A DNA stretch of 64,000 nucleotides from assembly GCF_013294005.1 (NCBI RefSeq), contig NZ_JABSNK010000002.1, forward strand, positions 186,001 to 250,000, written 5' to 3'. Source of the DNA: Flavobacterium gelidicaeli (lineage in GTDB: Bacteria; Bacteroidota; Bacteroidia; Flavobacteriales; Flavobacteriaceae). Both the position numbers and the translations under genes were made by a program. This document shows, in pieces, positions 46,295-54,862 of this stretch. Position 1 is the first letter of the stretch. Each line of letters opens with the position of its first letter. The notes below the pieces were generated by a model. That model was not told the origin of the DNA and ran no database searches. It saw only the letters and a program-made list of their open reading frames with translations.

Positions 46295-46370
46295 AGCCCT
46301 GATGGAAGCGGTATCCTTTTCTTGACTTTTTAGGAAAGAAAAGATATAGCGTACAGCAGGAAATAGCTCC
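46295..46370 (+). repeat. Dispersed structured repeat, variable-core family (copy C)
   Basis: It reads AGCCCTGATGGAAGCGGTAT, CCTTTT, a core hairpin (CTTGACTTTTTAGG), AAAAGATATAGCGTACAGCA and GGAAATAGCTCC. It lies between dut and the flippase gene, opposite in orientation to both. Confidence 0.78.
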
Positions 46371-46387
46371 TAAAAACTACAGCGCTA

Positions 46388-47854
46388 TTAGGAAGGTTTT
46401 TTATTAATTATTTTTAGTAATGTTGCTTTTTCGTTGTGATAAATAAAATAAAGGAAGCTTATTAACAACCCAATTCCAACATAATAATTCTCTCTGTATC
46501 CATAAAAGGATATTGCTGAAAACAAAATTGAAACAAATAGATAACCTCCAATCTTTTTTAAATCATAGGGTATTGGATAGTATTTATTACCTAAATAATA
46601 GGAGATTACCATCATACTCCCATAAGCTGCAATGGTTGCAATCGCTGAACCGTAGTAGCTCATACTGGGGATTAAGAGGTAATTAAGCACTAAGGTGATT
46701 AGCGCACCTACGATAGAAATGTAGGCCCCTATATGTGTTTTGTCTATTAATTTGTACCAAACAGAAAGGTTTGTGTAAATGCCTAAGAAGAAATTAGCTA
46801 AGATTATTAAAGGTACCACTTTCATAGCCACCCAATACGAAGAATCTTGAATCATTAGTAGTTTGAACAAATCAGCAAAAACAATTACCGATAACAATAT
46901 AAACGAACCAAAGATGACAAAATATTTTGTTACCATGGCATAAGTTTGTGGTGCATTTTTATCAGAAGCGTGACTAAAGAAAAAGGGTTCAATACCTAAA
47001 GTATAGGCCGTTCTATACAAAACCATAAACAACCCTAGTTTATAACAGGCCGAATATACCCCTACTTCAGAGTCAGCTATGTTAGCGGGTAATAATTTAG
47101 CTAATAATATTTTATCAAATTGTTCGTTGATTGCAAATGCAATTCCAGCCACCAAAATAGGTAATCCATAGCGCATCATTTGTTTCCAAAGCACAAAATC
47201 GAATTTCCATTTAAGTAAAAAATAATTGGGTGACAATACTAAAAAAGTCAACAGACTTGCAATAATATTAGCTAGAAAAATATATCCTATTTGGAAATTT
47301 TCAATATATATCGAACTTAAAAATCCATCAGGATTATTGTGAACAATCTTGGGTAAGTAGAGTAAAAATAACACACTCAGTATTAAATTTACAAAAACAT
47401 TCCCAATTTTGATTGCCGCATAAACCATTGGTTTTTGGGTCGCTCTTAATTTTGAAAACGGAATGATTACTAAGGCATCTAATGCCAATATCCAAATTGT
47501 GTAACCAATATATTGAGCATCTATTCCTGACCAATCAGCCAGCGCTGTACGGTAAAGTAATGCAACGAACAAAAATGTTATAGTAGTCCAAAAGATTGAA
47601 ACCATGGTAGTTTCTATGACAACATCTTTATTTTTTTCTTTATTATAAAATCTAAAAAAAGCAGTTTCCATCCCGTATGCTAAGATCACATTGAAGAATA
47701 TCATGTAAGCGAAGATTATGGAAACTTTTCCATATTCTGCTTTTGGTAATAAATTAGTATAAAGTGGCACAAGCAAAAAACTGAACATTCTAGGTAAAAC
47801 TGTTGCCAGCCCATAGATAGCAGTTTGCTTAAAAAGATTTTTATATAATCCCAA
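46388..47854 (-). CDS. Oligosaccharide flippase family membrane protein (Wzx-like)
   Basis: 488 aa with about 14 transmembrane helices; the N-terminus GLYKNLFKQTAIYGLATVLPRMFSFLLVPLYTNLL is typical of this family. Translocates lipid-linked sugars. The start codon is TTG at 47852-47854. An in-frame TAA lies 15 nt upstream and no ATG fits, and a -7 box at 47881 leaves a 20-nt leader. First gene of the envelope operon. Confidence 0.9.
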   Translation of the reverse strand: MGLYKNLFKQTAIYGLATVLPRMFSFLLVPLYTNLLPKAEYGKVSIIFAYMIFFNVILAYGMETAFFRFYNKEKNKDVVIETTMVSIFWTTITFLFVALLYRTALADWSGIDAQYIGYTIWILALDALVIIPFSKLRATQKPMVYAAIKIGNVFVNLILSVLFLLYLPKIVHNNPDGFLSSIYIENFQIGYIFLANIIASLLTFLVLSPNYFLLKWKFDFVLWKQMMRYGLPILVAGIAFAINEQFDKILLAKLLPANIADSEVGVYSACYKLGLFMVLYRTAYTLGIEPFFFSHASDKNAPQTYAMVTKYFVIFGSFILLSVIVFADLFKLLMIQDSSYWVAMKVVPLIILANFFLGIYTNLSVWYKLIDKTHIGAYISIVGALITLVLNYLLIPSMSYYGSAIATIAAYGSMMVISYYLGNKYYPIPYDLKKIGGYLFVSILFSAISFYGYRENYYVGIGLLISFLYFIYHNEKATLLKIINKKPS

Positions 47855-47880
47855 TGGTTGTCTTATTTATTTTTAGAGAA

Positions 47881-47888
47881 CAAAAATA
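47881..47888 (-). promoter_or_regulatory. -7 box of the envelope operon
   Basis: TATTTTTG on the minus strand, 27 nt before the TTG start of the flippase gene. Confidence 0.5.
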
Positions 47889-48147
47889 ACTAAATCTTTG
47901 GTTTAAACACGGAACGATCGTTAATCATTCTTTTTCATTTATGTTAATGATTCTATAAAAAAAGGTTTTCCTTTTAATTTAAGAGACCAACATGGATTGA
48001 TTTGGTTTAAAATTGGATTTAGATTTACTTATTGGTAGGCGTAATTGCATCCTCTTTAAAATACCCTTCAAAAGTTCTATTGTTTATAATCAGATAAAAA
48101 GCTAACGGTAAAAAAGCATCATTATGATTTTTAGTAACTCTTTTGAT

Positions 48148-48585
48148 TTAGCTTAATCCCTCTTCATTTATCATTTTTATAAAATGAAACCCTTTAGGAA
48201 TATATCCTTGATTAAAATAAAACCGTTGCGCAGTAAAGTTATTAGTGTAAGCATCAAGAACGATCATCGTACAAGCTTCATCCTTAGCTTTCATAGCTAA
48301 ATAATCAGTCATCATTTTTCCTAAACCCTTAGAGCGATGTTCAGGATGAACAATAAAATTATCGATTTCAATGTACTTACCTGACCATAACTTAGTTCCT
48401 GTCCAAAACCCAGTAACGGCAATACAAATATCGTTTTCATATACTGCAAGCTGTTTGTAGTTGTGCGGAACCATTTCTTGAAGATAGGATTCGTATTTTT
48501 CAATAGCGAAAGTTGGATACAGAAATCGCATTAGTTCAATATTATCAACCATTTCGGCTACGGTGGTAAGTTCTTTTAGTAACAA
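48148..48585 (-). CDS. GNAT family N-acetyltransferase
   Basis: 145 aa. The acetyl-CoA binding motif A is HPEHRSKGLGKMMTDYL (R/Q-x-x-G-x-G/A form). A C-terminal NFTAQRFYFNQGYIPKGFHFIKMI is the usual last strand-helix. Substrate unknown. Monocistronic. Confidence 0.9.
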   Translation of the reverse strand: MLLKELTTVAEMVDNIELMRFLYPTFAIEKYESYLQEMVPHNYKQLAVYENDICIAVTGFWTGTKLWSGKYIEIDNFIVHPEHRSKGLGKMMTDYLAMKAKDEACTMIVLDAYTNNFTAQRFYFNQGYIPKGFHFIKMINEEGLS

Positions 48586-48624
48586 GGAGTGCTGAATTAA
48601 ATTATTTAAGAACTATAAAATTAA

Positions 48625-48657
48625 TCAAAAAAAAAGAGTCTCGCATTGCGAGACTCT
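48625..48657 (-). terminator. Terminator of the ATP synthase operon
   Basis: AGAGTCTCGC / GCGAGACTCT with a 3-nt loop, followed on the minus strand by nine T. It lies 25 nt past the atpG stop. Confidence 0.92.
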
Positions 48658-48681
48658 AAATATCTTATAAAAAAATTTTTA

Positions 48682-49542
48682 TTATCCTTTCAAAGCTTCT
48701 GCTCCACCAACAATCTCTAAGATCTCGTTTGTAATGGCAGCTTGACGTGCTTTGTTGTAAGTTAATTTCAATTGATTTCTCAACTCAGTAGCATTATCAG
48801 TTGCTTTGTGCATTGCAGTCATACGTGCTCCGTGCTCAGAAGCAAATGAATCACGAATACCTTTGTACAATTGCATCTTCAATGATTTAGGAATCAAAGT
48901 TAATACAATTTCTTCTTTTGAAGGTTCGAAAAGATAATCTCCAGTAGAAGCAACAACATCAGATTGTATTGGTGCTAACGGTAAAAACTGCTCTATTTGA
49001 ATAATTTGTGTTGCTGCATTTTTAAATTGATTGTAGATCAACTCAATTTTATCATATTCACCAGTAACAAATTTCTCTGTTAATGTATCAGCAATAGCAG
49101 CTACATTATCAAAAGTTAAACTGTCATATACGGCACTTTCGTTAGCAATTACAGTATTCGTTTTAGTCAAAACATCGTTTCCTTTTTTTCCTATTGCAAA
49201 AATATCAACTTGCTTTCCAGCATAGAATTCCATGCGGCTTTTAGCACCTTTAATTGCATTAGTATTAAAAGCTCCAGCTAATCCTCTATTAGAAGTAACC
49301 ACTACTAGCAACACTTTATTAATCTCGCGTTGTGTAGTAAAGTCACCCCCTACTTCACCTTCAAGTGTAGCAGAAAGATTCTGTAGCAATTCCGTTAACT
49401 TTTCGGCATAAGGGCGCATTGCAGTAATCGCATCTTGTGCTTTTTTCAGCTTTGCAGCAGAAACCATTTTCATCGCAGATGTGATTTGCATCGTAGATGA
49501 AACGGAAGTAATTCTATTACGGATTTCCTTTAAATTTGCCAT
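48682..49542 (-). CDS. atpG: ATP synthase F1 gamma subunit
   Basis: 286 aa. N-terminal MANLKEIRNRITSVSSTMQITSAMKMVSAAKLKKAQ and the C-terminal ELRNQLKLTYNKARQAAITNEILEIVGGAEAL helices are the two halves of the central-stalk coiled coil. Last gene of the operon; the beta and epsilon genes do not follow. Confidence 0.97.
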   Translation of the reverse strand: MANLKEIRNRITSVSSTMQITSAMKMVSAAKLKKAQDAITAMRPYAEKLTELLQNLSATLEGEVGGDFTTQREINKVLLVVVTSNRGLAGAFNTNAIKGAKSRMEFYAGKQVDIFAIGKKGNDVLTKTNTVIANESAVYDSLTFDNVAAIADTLTEKFVTGEYDKIELIYNQFKNAATQIIQIEQFLPLAPIQSDVVASTGDYLFEPSKEEIVLTLIPKSLKMQLYKGIRDSFASEHGARMTAMHKATDNATELRNQLKLTYNKARQAAITNEILEIVGGAEALKG

Positions 49543-49551
49543 TGTCTTTTT

Positions 49552-49625
49552 AAGTATTAAATAGTAAGTATTAAGTAATAAGTAAAGGCAAAACCTTAAT
49601 ACTTACTACCTAATACTTAATACTT
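49552..49625 (-). repeat. Intra-operon palindrome with heptamer arms (atpA-atpG gap)
   Basis: The left arm 49552-49588 and inverted right arm 49594-49625 are both built from AAGTATT-type heptamers (AAGTATT, AAATAGT, AAGTATT, AAGTAAT). It fills the 85-bp gap. Same design as 9007-9070 and 15225-15295, but a different heptamer. Confidence 0.78.
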
Positions 49626-49627
49626 TT

Positions 49628-51205
49628 TTAGTTATATTTTGCTGAAACTTCTTTAGCTACAGTTTGAATTACTTCAGTAATTTCATCTGTTAACTTACCT
49701 GCTTTTAAAGCATCTAATGTTGGTCTATGTTTAGCGTTTAAGAATTCTAAGAAATCTTTCTCAAATTCTTTTACTTTATTCACAGGAACACTTTTCAATA
49801 AGTTTTTAGAACCAGCGTAGATAATTGCAACTTGGTCTTCAACAGTATAAGGATCATTTAAACCTTGTTTCAAGATCTCAACATTTCTTCTACCTTTTTC
49901 AATTACATTTAAAGTAACTGCATCTAAGTCAGAACCAAATTTAGCAAACGCTTCCAATTCACGGAATTGTGCTTGATCTAGTTTCAAAGTACCTGCTACT
50001 TTTTTCATTGATTTAATTTGAGCATTACCTCCAACACGTGATACCGAGATACCTACGTTAATTGCTGGACGAACCCCAGAGTTAAACAAATCTCCATCAA
50101 GGAAAATTTGACCATCTGTAATCGAAATTACATTTGTTGGGATATATGCAGAAACGTCACCAGCTTGAGTTTCGATAATAGGTAAAGCAGTCAATGAACC
50201 ACCACCTTTAACGATACCTTTTAATGAATCTGGTAAATCGTTCATGTTTTTTGCAATTCCATCATCAGCAATTACTTTACAAGCACGCTCTAATAAACGA
50301 CTGTGTAAGTAAAATACATCTCCAGGATATGCCTCACGTCCCGGTGGTCTTCTTAATAAAAGAGAAACCTCACGGTAAGCAACAGCTTGTTTAGATAAAT
50401 CATCATAAACAATTAAAGCTGGACGACCTGAATCTCTAAAGTACTCTCCAATTGCAGCACCTGCGAAAGGAGCGTACACTTGCATTGGAGCTGGATCAGA
50501 AGCATTTGCAGCAACAATAACTGTATAAGCCATTGCACCTTTTTCTTCTAACATTTTAGCGATTCCTGCAACAGTTGATGCTTTTTGCCCAATTGCAACA
50601 TATATACAAAATACAGGTTTTCCTGCATCGTAAAATTCTTTTTGATTTAAGATAGTATCGATACAAACAGTTGATTTACCTGTTTGACGGTCACCAATAA
50701 CTAGCTCACGTTGTCCTCTACCAACTGGAATCATAGCATCAACTGCTTTTATTCCTGTTTGTAACGGCTCAGTAACTGGCTGACGGAAGATAACTCCAGG
50801 AGCTTTTCTTTCTAATGGCATCTCGTATAATTCTCCACCAATTGGTCCTTTTCCATCGATAGGAAAACCAAGTGTGTTTACTACACGCCCTACCATTTGT
50901 TCTCCTACTTTAAGAGAAGCGATACGTTGTGTTCTTTTAGCAATAGAGCCTTCTTTGATTCCTGTTGATGGTCCTAAAAGTACCACACCAACATTGTCTT
51001 CTTCAAGGTTCAATACAATAGCCTCAAGACCATTGTCAAATTCTACTAACTCTCCGTATTGCACATTCGAAAGCCCGTAAATACGAGCAATACCATCTCC
51101 AACTTGAAGTACCGTTCCTACTTCCTCTAGTGTAGCACCAGATTCAAAACCTTCTACTTGCTTTCTTAATATTGCTGAAATTTCAGCAGGTTTGATTTCC
51201 GCCAT
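49628..51205 (-). CDS. atpA: ATP synthase F1 alpha subunit
   Basis: 525 aa. Walker A is GDRQTGKST (171-179), with the alpha-subunit stretches [17 protein letters not shown] and [26 protein letters not shown]. Forms the catalytic head with beta. Confidence 0.98.
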   Translation of the reverse strand: MAEIKPAEISAILRKQVEGFESGATLEEVGTVLQVGDGIARIYGLSNVQYGELVEFDNGLEAIVLNLEEDNVGVVLLGPSTGIKEGSIAKRTQRIASLKVGEQMVGRVVNTLGFPIDGKGPIGGELYEMPLERKAPGVIFRQPVTEPLQTGIKAVDAMIPVGRGQRELVIGDRQTGKSTVCIDTILNQKEFYDAGKPVFCIYVAIGQKASTVAGIAKMLEEKGAMAYTVIVAANASDPAPMQVYAPFAGAAIGEYFRDSGRPALIVYDDLSKQAVAYREVSLLLRRPPGREAYPGDVFYLHSRLLERACKVIADDGIAKNMNDLPDSLKGIVKGGGSLTALPIIETQAGDVSAYIPTNVISITDGQIFLDGDLFNSGVRPAINVGISVSRVGGNAQIKSMKKVAGTLKLDQAQFRELEAFAKFGSDLDAVTLNVIEKGRRNVEILKQGLNDPYTVEDQVAIIYAGSKNLLKSVPVNKVKEFEKDFLEFLNAKHRPTLDALKAGKLTDEITEVIQTVAKEVSAKYN

Positions 51206-51243
51206 CTTAATTTATAATTTAGACACTTAATGTGTAATAAAAA

Positions 51244-51777
51244 CTAGTTACTTAATTCTCTTTTTAAAACTTGTAATCTGTTAGCAACAGAAGCATTGTA
51301 CTGCTTGTCACCTATTGTTATAATAAATCCTCCAATAATTGCTGGATCTACGATATTTTCAATTGTAATCTTCTTATCCGATAAGGTTGCAATCTTAGCT
51401 AAAACTTTTGCCTCTAAAGCTGCATCCATAGGAATAGCCGTAGTAACCTTAGCTACTTCAACACCATTCAAAATATCAAATAAAACATTATACTCTAATG
51501 CAATTGCTTCTAGAATTTCAAATCTTTTGTTTTCAAACAACAAATGAAATAAACTTTTAGTTACACCATTAGTGCTTGCAAAAACTTCTAATAAAGCATT
51601 TTCTTTCTGATCAACTTTTAAAGTTGGATTTTGAATAAAAGTACTTAATTCTAAGTTTCCTTTAATAGTTGAAGCGATCGTTTTCATGTCGTTACTAACA
51701 GCTTCAGCCACACCTTTTGATTGTGCTATCTCTAAAATTGCTTTTGCATAACGAATTGCTGCTCTAGTTCCTGACAT
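51244..51777 (-). CDS. atpH: ATP synthase F1 delta subunit
   Basis: 177 aa. Helical N-terminal domain (RAAIRYAKAILEIAQSKGVAEAV) and the C-terminal IENIVDPAIIGGFIITIGDKQYNASVANRLQVLKREL typical of delta/OSCP. Links the peripheral stalk to the F1 head. Confidence 0.95.
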   Translation of the reverse strand: MSGTRAAIRYAKAILEIAQSKGVAEAVSNDMKTIASTIKGNLELSTFIQNPTLKVDQKENALLEVFASTNGVTKSLFHLLFENKRFEILEAIALEYNVLFDILNGVEVAKVTTAIPMDAALEAKVLAKIATLSDKKITIENIVDPAIIGGFIITIGDKQYNASVANRLQVLKRELSN

Positions 51778-51781
51778 AATT

Positions 51782-52273
51782 TTAGTTTAATTTTACGTCA
51801 CCTAACATGTTCTCAACTAATTTAGTTTGAGCTTCTTTGTTAGATAATTCGTTTTTCAATAATTTTTCAGCGATATCCAATGATAAAGTAGAAACTTGAG
51901 ATTTTAATTCAGCCATAGCTGCATTTTTCTCAGCTGCAATAGCCGTTTTAGCTTGCTCGATCATTCTTTCTCCTTGAATTTGTGCTTCAGCTTTAGAATC
52001 AGCGATCATTTTCTCTCTCATTTCACGAGCTTCTTTTAACAAAGCGTCACGTTCTACTCTTGCTTCTTGCAAAATACGTTCGTTACTTGCTGTTAAATTC
52101 TGCATTTCTAGACGAGCTGATTCAGCAGATGCTAATGCATTGTTGATCGATTCTTCACGACTTTGTACAGCTCCTAAAATTGGTTTCCAAGCAAATTTTC
52201 TTAAAAGAATAAAGAAAACAACAAAGATAATTGTTGTCCAAAATATTAAACTCTCTGGTGAAGTTAATTGCAT
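51782..52273 (-). CDS. atpF: ATP synthase F0 b subunit
   Basis: 163 aa. One N-terminal transmembrane helix (about 8-26) followed by a long charged coiled coil, the peripheral stalk. It ends 4 nt before atpH starts. A hairpin (52311) lies upstream of its start. Confidence 0.95.
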   Translation of the reverse strand: MQLTSPESLIFWTTIIFVVFFILLRKFAWKPILGAVQSREESINNALASAESARLEMQNLTASNERILQEARVERDALLKEAREMREKMIADSKAEAQIQGERMIEQAKTAIAAEKNAAMAELKSQVSTLSLDIAEKLLKNELSNKEAQTKLVENMLGDVKLN

Positions 52274-52310
52274 AAACTTATATATTTAAAAATTGTTTTT
52301 TTGTTTTTGT

Positions 52311-52342
52311 AAAAAACTTCCTGTAGCCAACCGCTACAGGAA
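52311..52342 (-). terminator. Hairpin with T-run between atpE and atpF
   Basis: TTCCTGTAGC / GCTACAGGAA (52318-52327, 52333-52342) is a perfect 10-bp stem, followed on the minus strand by TTTTTT. It lies just past the atpE stop, inside the operon, so it may partly terminate and set the c-subunit excess. Confidence 0.75.
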
Positions 52343-52356
52343 ATTTTAGATTGTAA

Positions 52357-52575
<219 letters not shown>

Positions 52576-52597
52576 TTAATAATTATTAAAACTCATT

Positions 52598-53740
52598 TTA
52601 GTGATGATCATGCTCTGCTACGGCTTGACCAATGAATAATGCTGATAACAACGTAAACACGTATGCTTGTAAAGCTGCTACTAACATTTCTAATACACTC
52701 ATGAATAAAACGAAGGCTCCAGAAACTGGAGAAATCCATGCCGTTTCAAAAATGAAGATTAAAGAAACCAAACTCAAAATGATAATGTGACCTGCAGTTA
52801 TGTTAGCAAATAAACGAATCATTAATGCAAATGGTTTTGTAAGCATTCCGATAACCTCAACAGGAATCATAATTGGTGCTAACCAAAATGGAACCCCTGG
52901 TGTATTGAATATATGTCCCCAGTAATCTTTGTTTCCACTTAATGTTGTAATGATGAAAGTGATCAACGCCATTACAAATGTGAAATATATATTTCCAGTT
53001 AAGTTCGAGCTAAAAGGGAAAAACGGAATCAATCCAATAAGGTTATTAATCCAAATAAAGAAAAAGATTGTCAACAAGTACGGCATGTACTTTGCGTATT
53101 TCTTTTCTCCAATGTTTGGTCTAGCAATGTCATCTCTAACAAATGTTACAAGCGGCTCTAAGAAACCTGCAATTCCTTTAGGCGCTAATTTATTTTTCTT
53201 GTAAGAACGTGCAACCGCAAGAAACAACAAGAACATAATAATAGCCGACATGAACATTGAGAAAACATTCTTAGTAATTGAAAAATCTAATGGTCTTGCA
53301 TCAAATGCAAAAGCTCCTAGGTCTCTATCCTCTTTAGATAATTTCTCGTATTTATCAGCGTAAAAAACAACTTCGTTATAACGAACTAGTTTTTGACCAT
53401 TTACGTCAATTACATGCGCTCCCTCATTATCATGATGAAATGCCTCTGAAGAGAAAACCTCTAAACCATTGTTTGTCCATAAAATTACAGGCAAGTAAAA
53501 CGAAATAGGATGACCATCCCAATCAGCAATATGAAATTCGTGAGAATCTCTAATGTGCTCATTGATTAAATCTGTAGCATTGAATTCTTTCTTTTCGTGA
53601 GTTGCCTCGACATGATGCTCAGCAACTGCTTCATTAGCAACATGAACGGTATCAATCAAAGGATTTGCGTTACTGATGTAAGGAACACAAGCCATAAAAG
53701 CAACTAACAAGAACTGAAGTGGTTTATTTGAAATAATCAT
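52598..53740 (-). CDS. atpB: ATP synthase F0 a subunit with N-terminal extension
   Basis: 380 aa, longer than the usual ~250-270. The essential Arg309 lies in LTKPFALMIRLFANITAGH. The first ~150 residues form a signal-like helix (ending YISNA) and a His-rich extracytoplasmic domain (VAEHHVEATHEKKEF). A His-rich tail (AEHDHH) ends the protein. Confidence 0.95.
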   Translation of the reverse strand: MIISNKPLQFLLVAFMACVPYISNANPLIDTVHVANEAVAEHHVEATHEKKEFNATDLINEHIRDSHEFHIADWDGHPISFYLPVILWTNNGLEVFSSEAFHHDNEGAHVIDVNGQKLVRYNEVVFYADKYEKLSKEDRDLGAFAFDARPLDFSITKNVFSMFMSAIIMFLLFLAVARSYKKNKLAPKGIAGFLEPLVTFVRDDIARPNIGEKKYAKYMPYLLTIFFFIWINNLIGLIPFFPFSSNLTGNIYFTFVMALITFIITTLSGNKDYWGHIFNTPGVPFWLAPIMIPVEVIGMLTKPFALMIRLFANITAGHIIILSLVSLIFIFETAWISPVSGAFVLFMSVLEMLVAALQAYVFTLLSALFIGQAVAEHDHH

Positions 53741-53875
53741 TATTAAATTGTTGTCTAATTTTAGGTTTTAAAATTTTTTGCAAATGTACATAATTTATTC
53801 AGAATTGAAAATATATCAATTAGTTTTTAAAAAATATGTCTGTAATGCCACTATAATTTTCAATAAATATACTAT

Positions 53876-54259
53876 TTAATGCTTGTTTATTAAACGAATC
53901 GCAAAAAATGTCTCAAAAAACAAATATAAAAAATACGGAATAAAGAACATTCCAACGTCTCCAATCTTGCTAATTCTATCTGATTGCAGGAGCGGAATCA
54001 AGAAAACAACTGCTGCCAGCATTTTCAATAAACTAAATCCCATAAAAGCAAAACCAGTATAATCTGGAAATGATTTGTGTACAAATAACAGAAAAAGATA
54101 GGAAAGTAACGTTATGACAATGTGAAAAATATAAATGCTCCAAAGCGAATAAAAGAAACTTATATCGCCAAAAAGAGTAGAAACAACTAAGTATTGTGTT
54201 AAATACAGCAGTATTGAAAATGGAATTAAATATTTTGAAAAGTTTAAAAACGCTTGCAT
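53876..54259 (-). CDS. Small four-helix membrane protein next to ATP synthase (DUF6168-like)
   Basis: 127 aa with four hydrophobic helices. It resembles the DUF6168 proteins found at this position in flavobacteria, analogous in place to AtpI. It starts one base inside the AtpZ-like stop (ATGA-type contact), so it is coupled to it. Assembly role inferred. Confidence 0.75.
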   Translation of the reverse strand: MQAFLNFSKYLIPFSILLYLTQYLVVSTLFGDISFFYSLWSIYIFHIVITLLSYLFLLFVHKSFPDYTGFAFMGFSLLKMLAAVVFLIPLLQSDRISKIGDVGMFFIPYFLYLFFETFFAIRLINKH

Positions 54260-54486
54260 TAGTCTTCTTTGTTTAAGTTTTTAACCTGCCTAATTACATT
54301 ATATAATGCTATAAAAACAGATAAAAGAGATAGTACTATGGTAAATACTGATGATTGAGTATATTTTTTATCGAGCCAAATCCCGAGATAAGTAAAGGCA
54401 AAGATAATCACTCCCATTTGAAAAGGAATGTTCATCATTACGATCCATTTATTATTTGTTTTTTTGTTTGGCTTCTTTTCCATCAT
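54259..54486 (-). CDS. AtpZ/AtpI family protein
   Basis: 75 aa, two helices: MNIPFQMGVIIFAFTYLGIWLDKKY and SSVFTIVLSLLSVFIALYNVIRQVKN, the AtpZ/AtpI form. Assists c-ring or magnesium handling in other species. Its start overlaps the bactofilin gene by 35 nt, in a different frame. Confidence 0.85.
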   Translation of the reverse strand: MMEKKPNKKTNNKWIVMMNIPFQMGVIIFAFTYLGIWLDKKYTQSSVFTIVLSLLSVFIALYNVIRQVKNLNKED

Positions 54487-54859
54487 TTATTAATAAATTA
54501 CTAGAATTATCTTTCATTATGCATGTAGCACTAAAGTCGGCTCCAGGTTCAACTGATAATTTTCCTACAGTTACTTCTCCTTTAATACTCGCTTTAGTTT
54601 TTACATTCAGTAATTCATTTACTTGAATGGTTCCATTTAGTTTACCTTCAATATCAGCATTATTACAAATAACATCTCCCGTTATTGTTCCTGTAGGACC
54701 TAGAACTAATTTTCCTGTAGATTTAAAATTGCCTATAAGCTCGCCATCAAACCTAAAATCAGTTTGAGTATCTATGTCTCCTTTTATAACTGTTCCCTCT
54801 ACAATTCTATTGGTTTTACCTAGCAGTTCTGTGTATGGTGTTGTTTTTTTATTAAACAT
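54452..54859 (-). CDS. Bactofilin (polymer-forming cytoskeletal protein)
   Basis: 135 aa. Central beta-helix of short repeats (GTVIKGDIDTQTDFRFDGELIGNFKSTGKLVLGPTGTITGDVICNNADIEGKLNG) with a disordered N-terminus, as in bactofilins. It lies between sprE and the atp genes, 3 nt from sprE. Confidence 0.92.
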   Translation of the reverse strand: MFNKKTTPYTELLGKTNRIVEGTVIKGDIDTQTDFRFDGELIGNFKSTGKLVLGPTGTITGDVICNNADIEGKLNGTIQVNELLNVKTKASIKGEVTVGKLSVEPGADFSATCIMKDNSSNLLINDGKEAKQKNK

Positions 54860-54862
54860 AAT

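Noticed and set aside
48018..48150. In-frame continuation after the GNAT stop (about 36 open codons)
   Set aside because: The upstream GNAT protein already has its expected length and ending, and an open run of 36 codons can occur by chance. No start codon or ribosome site supports a separate gene.
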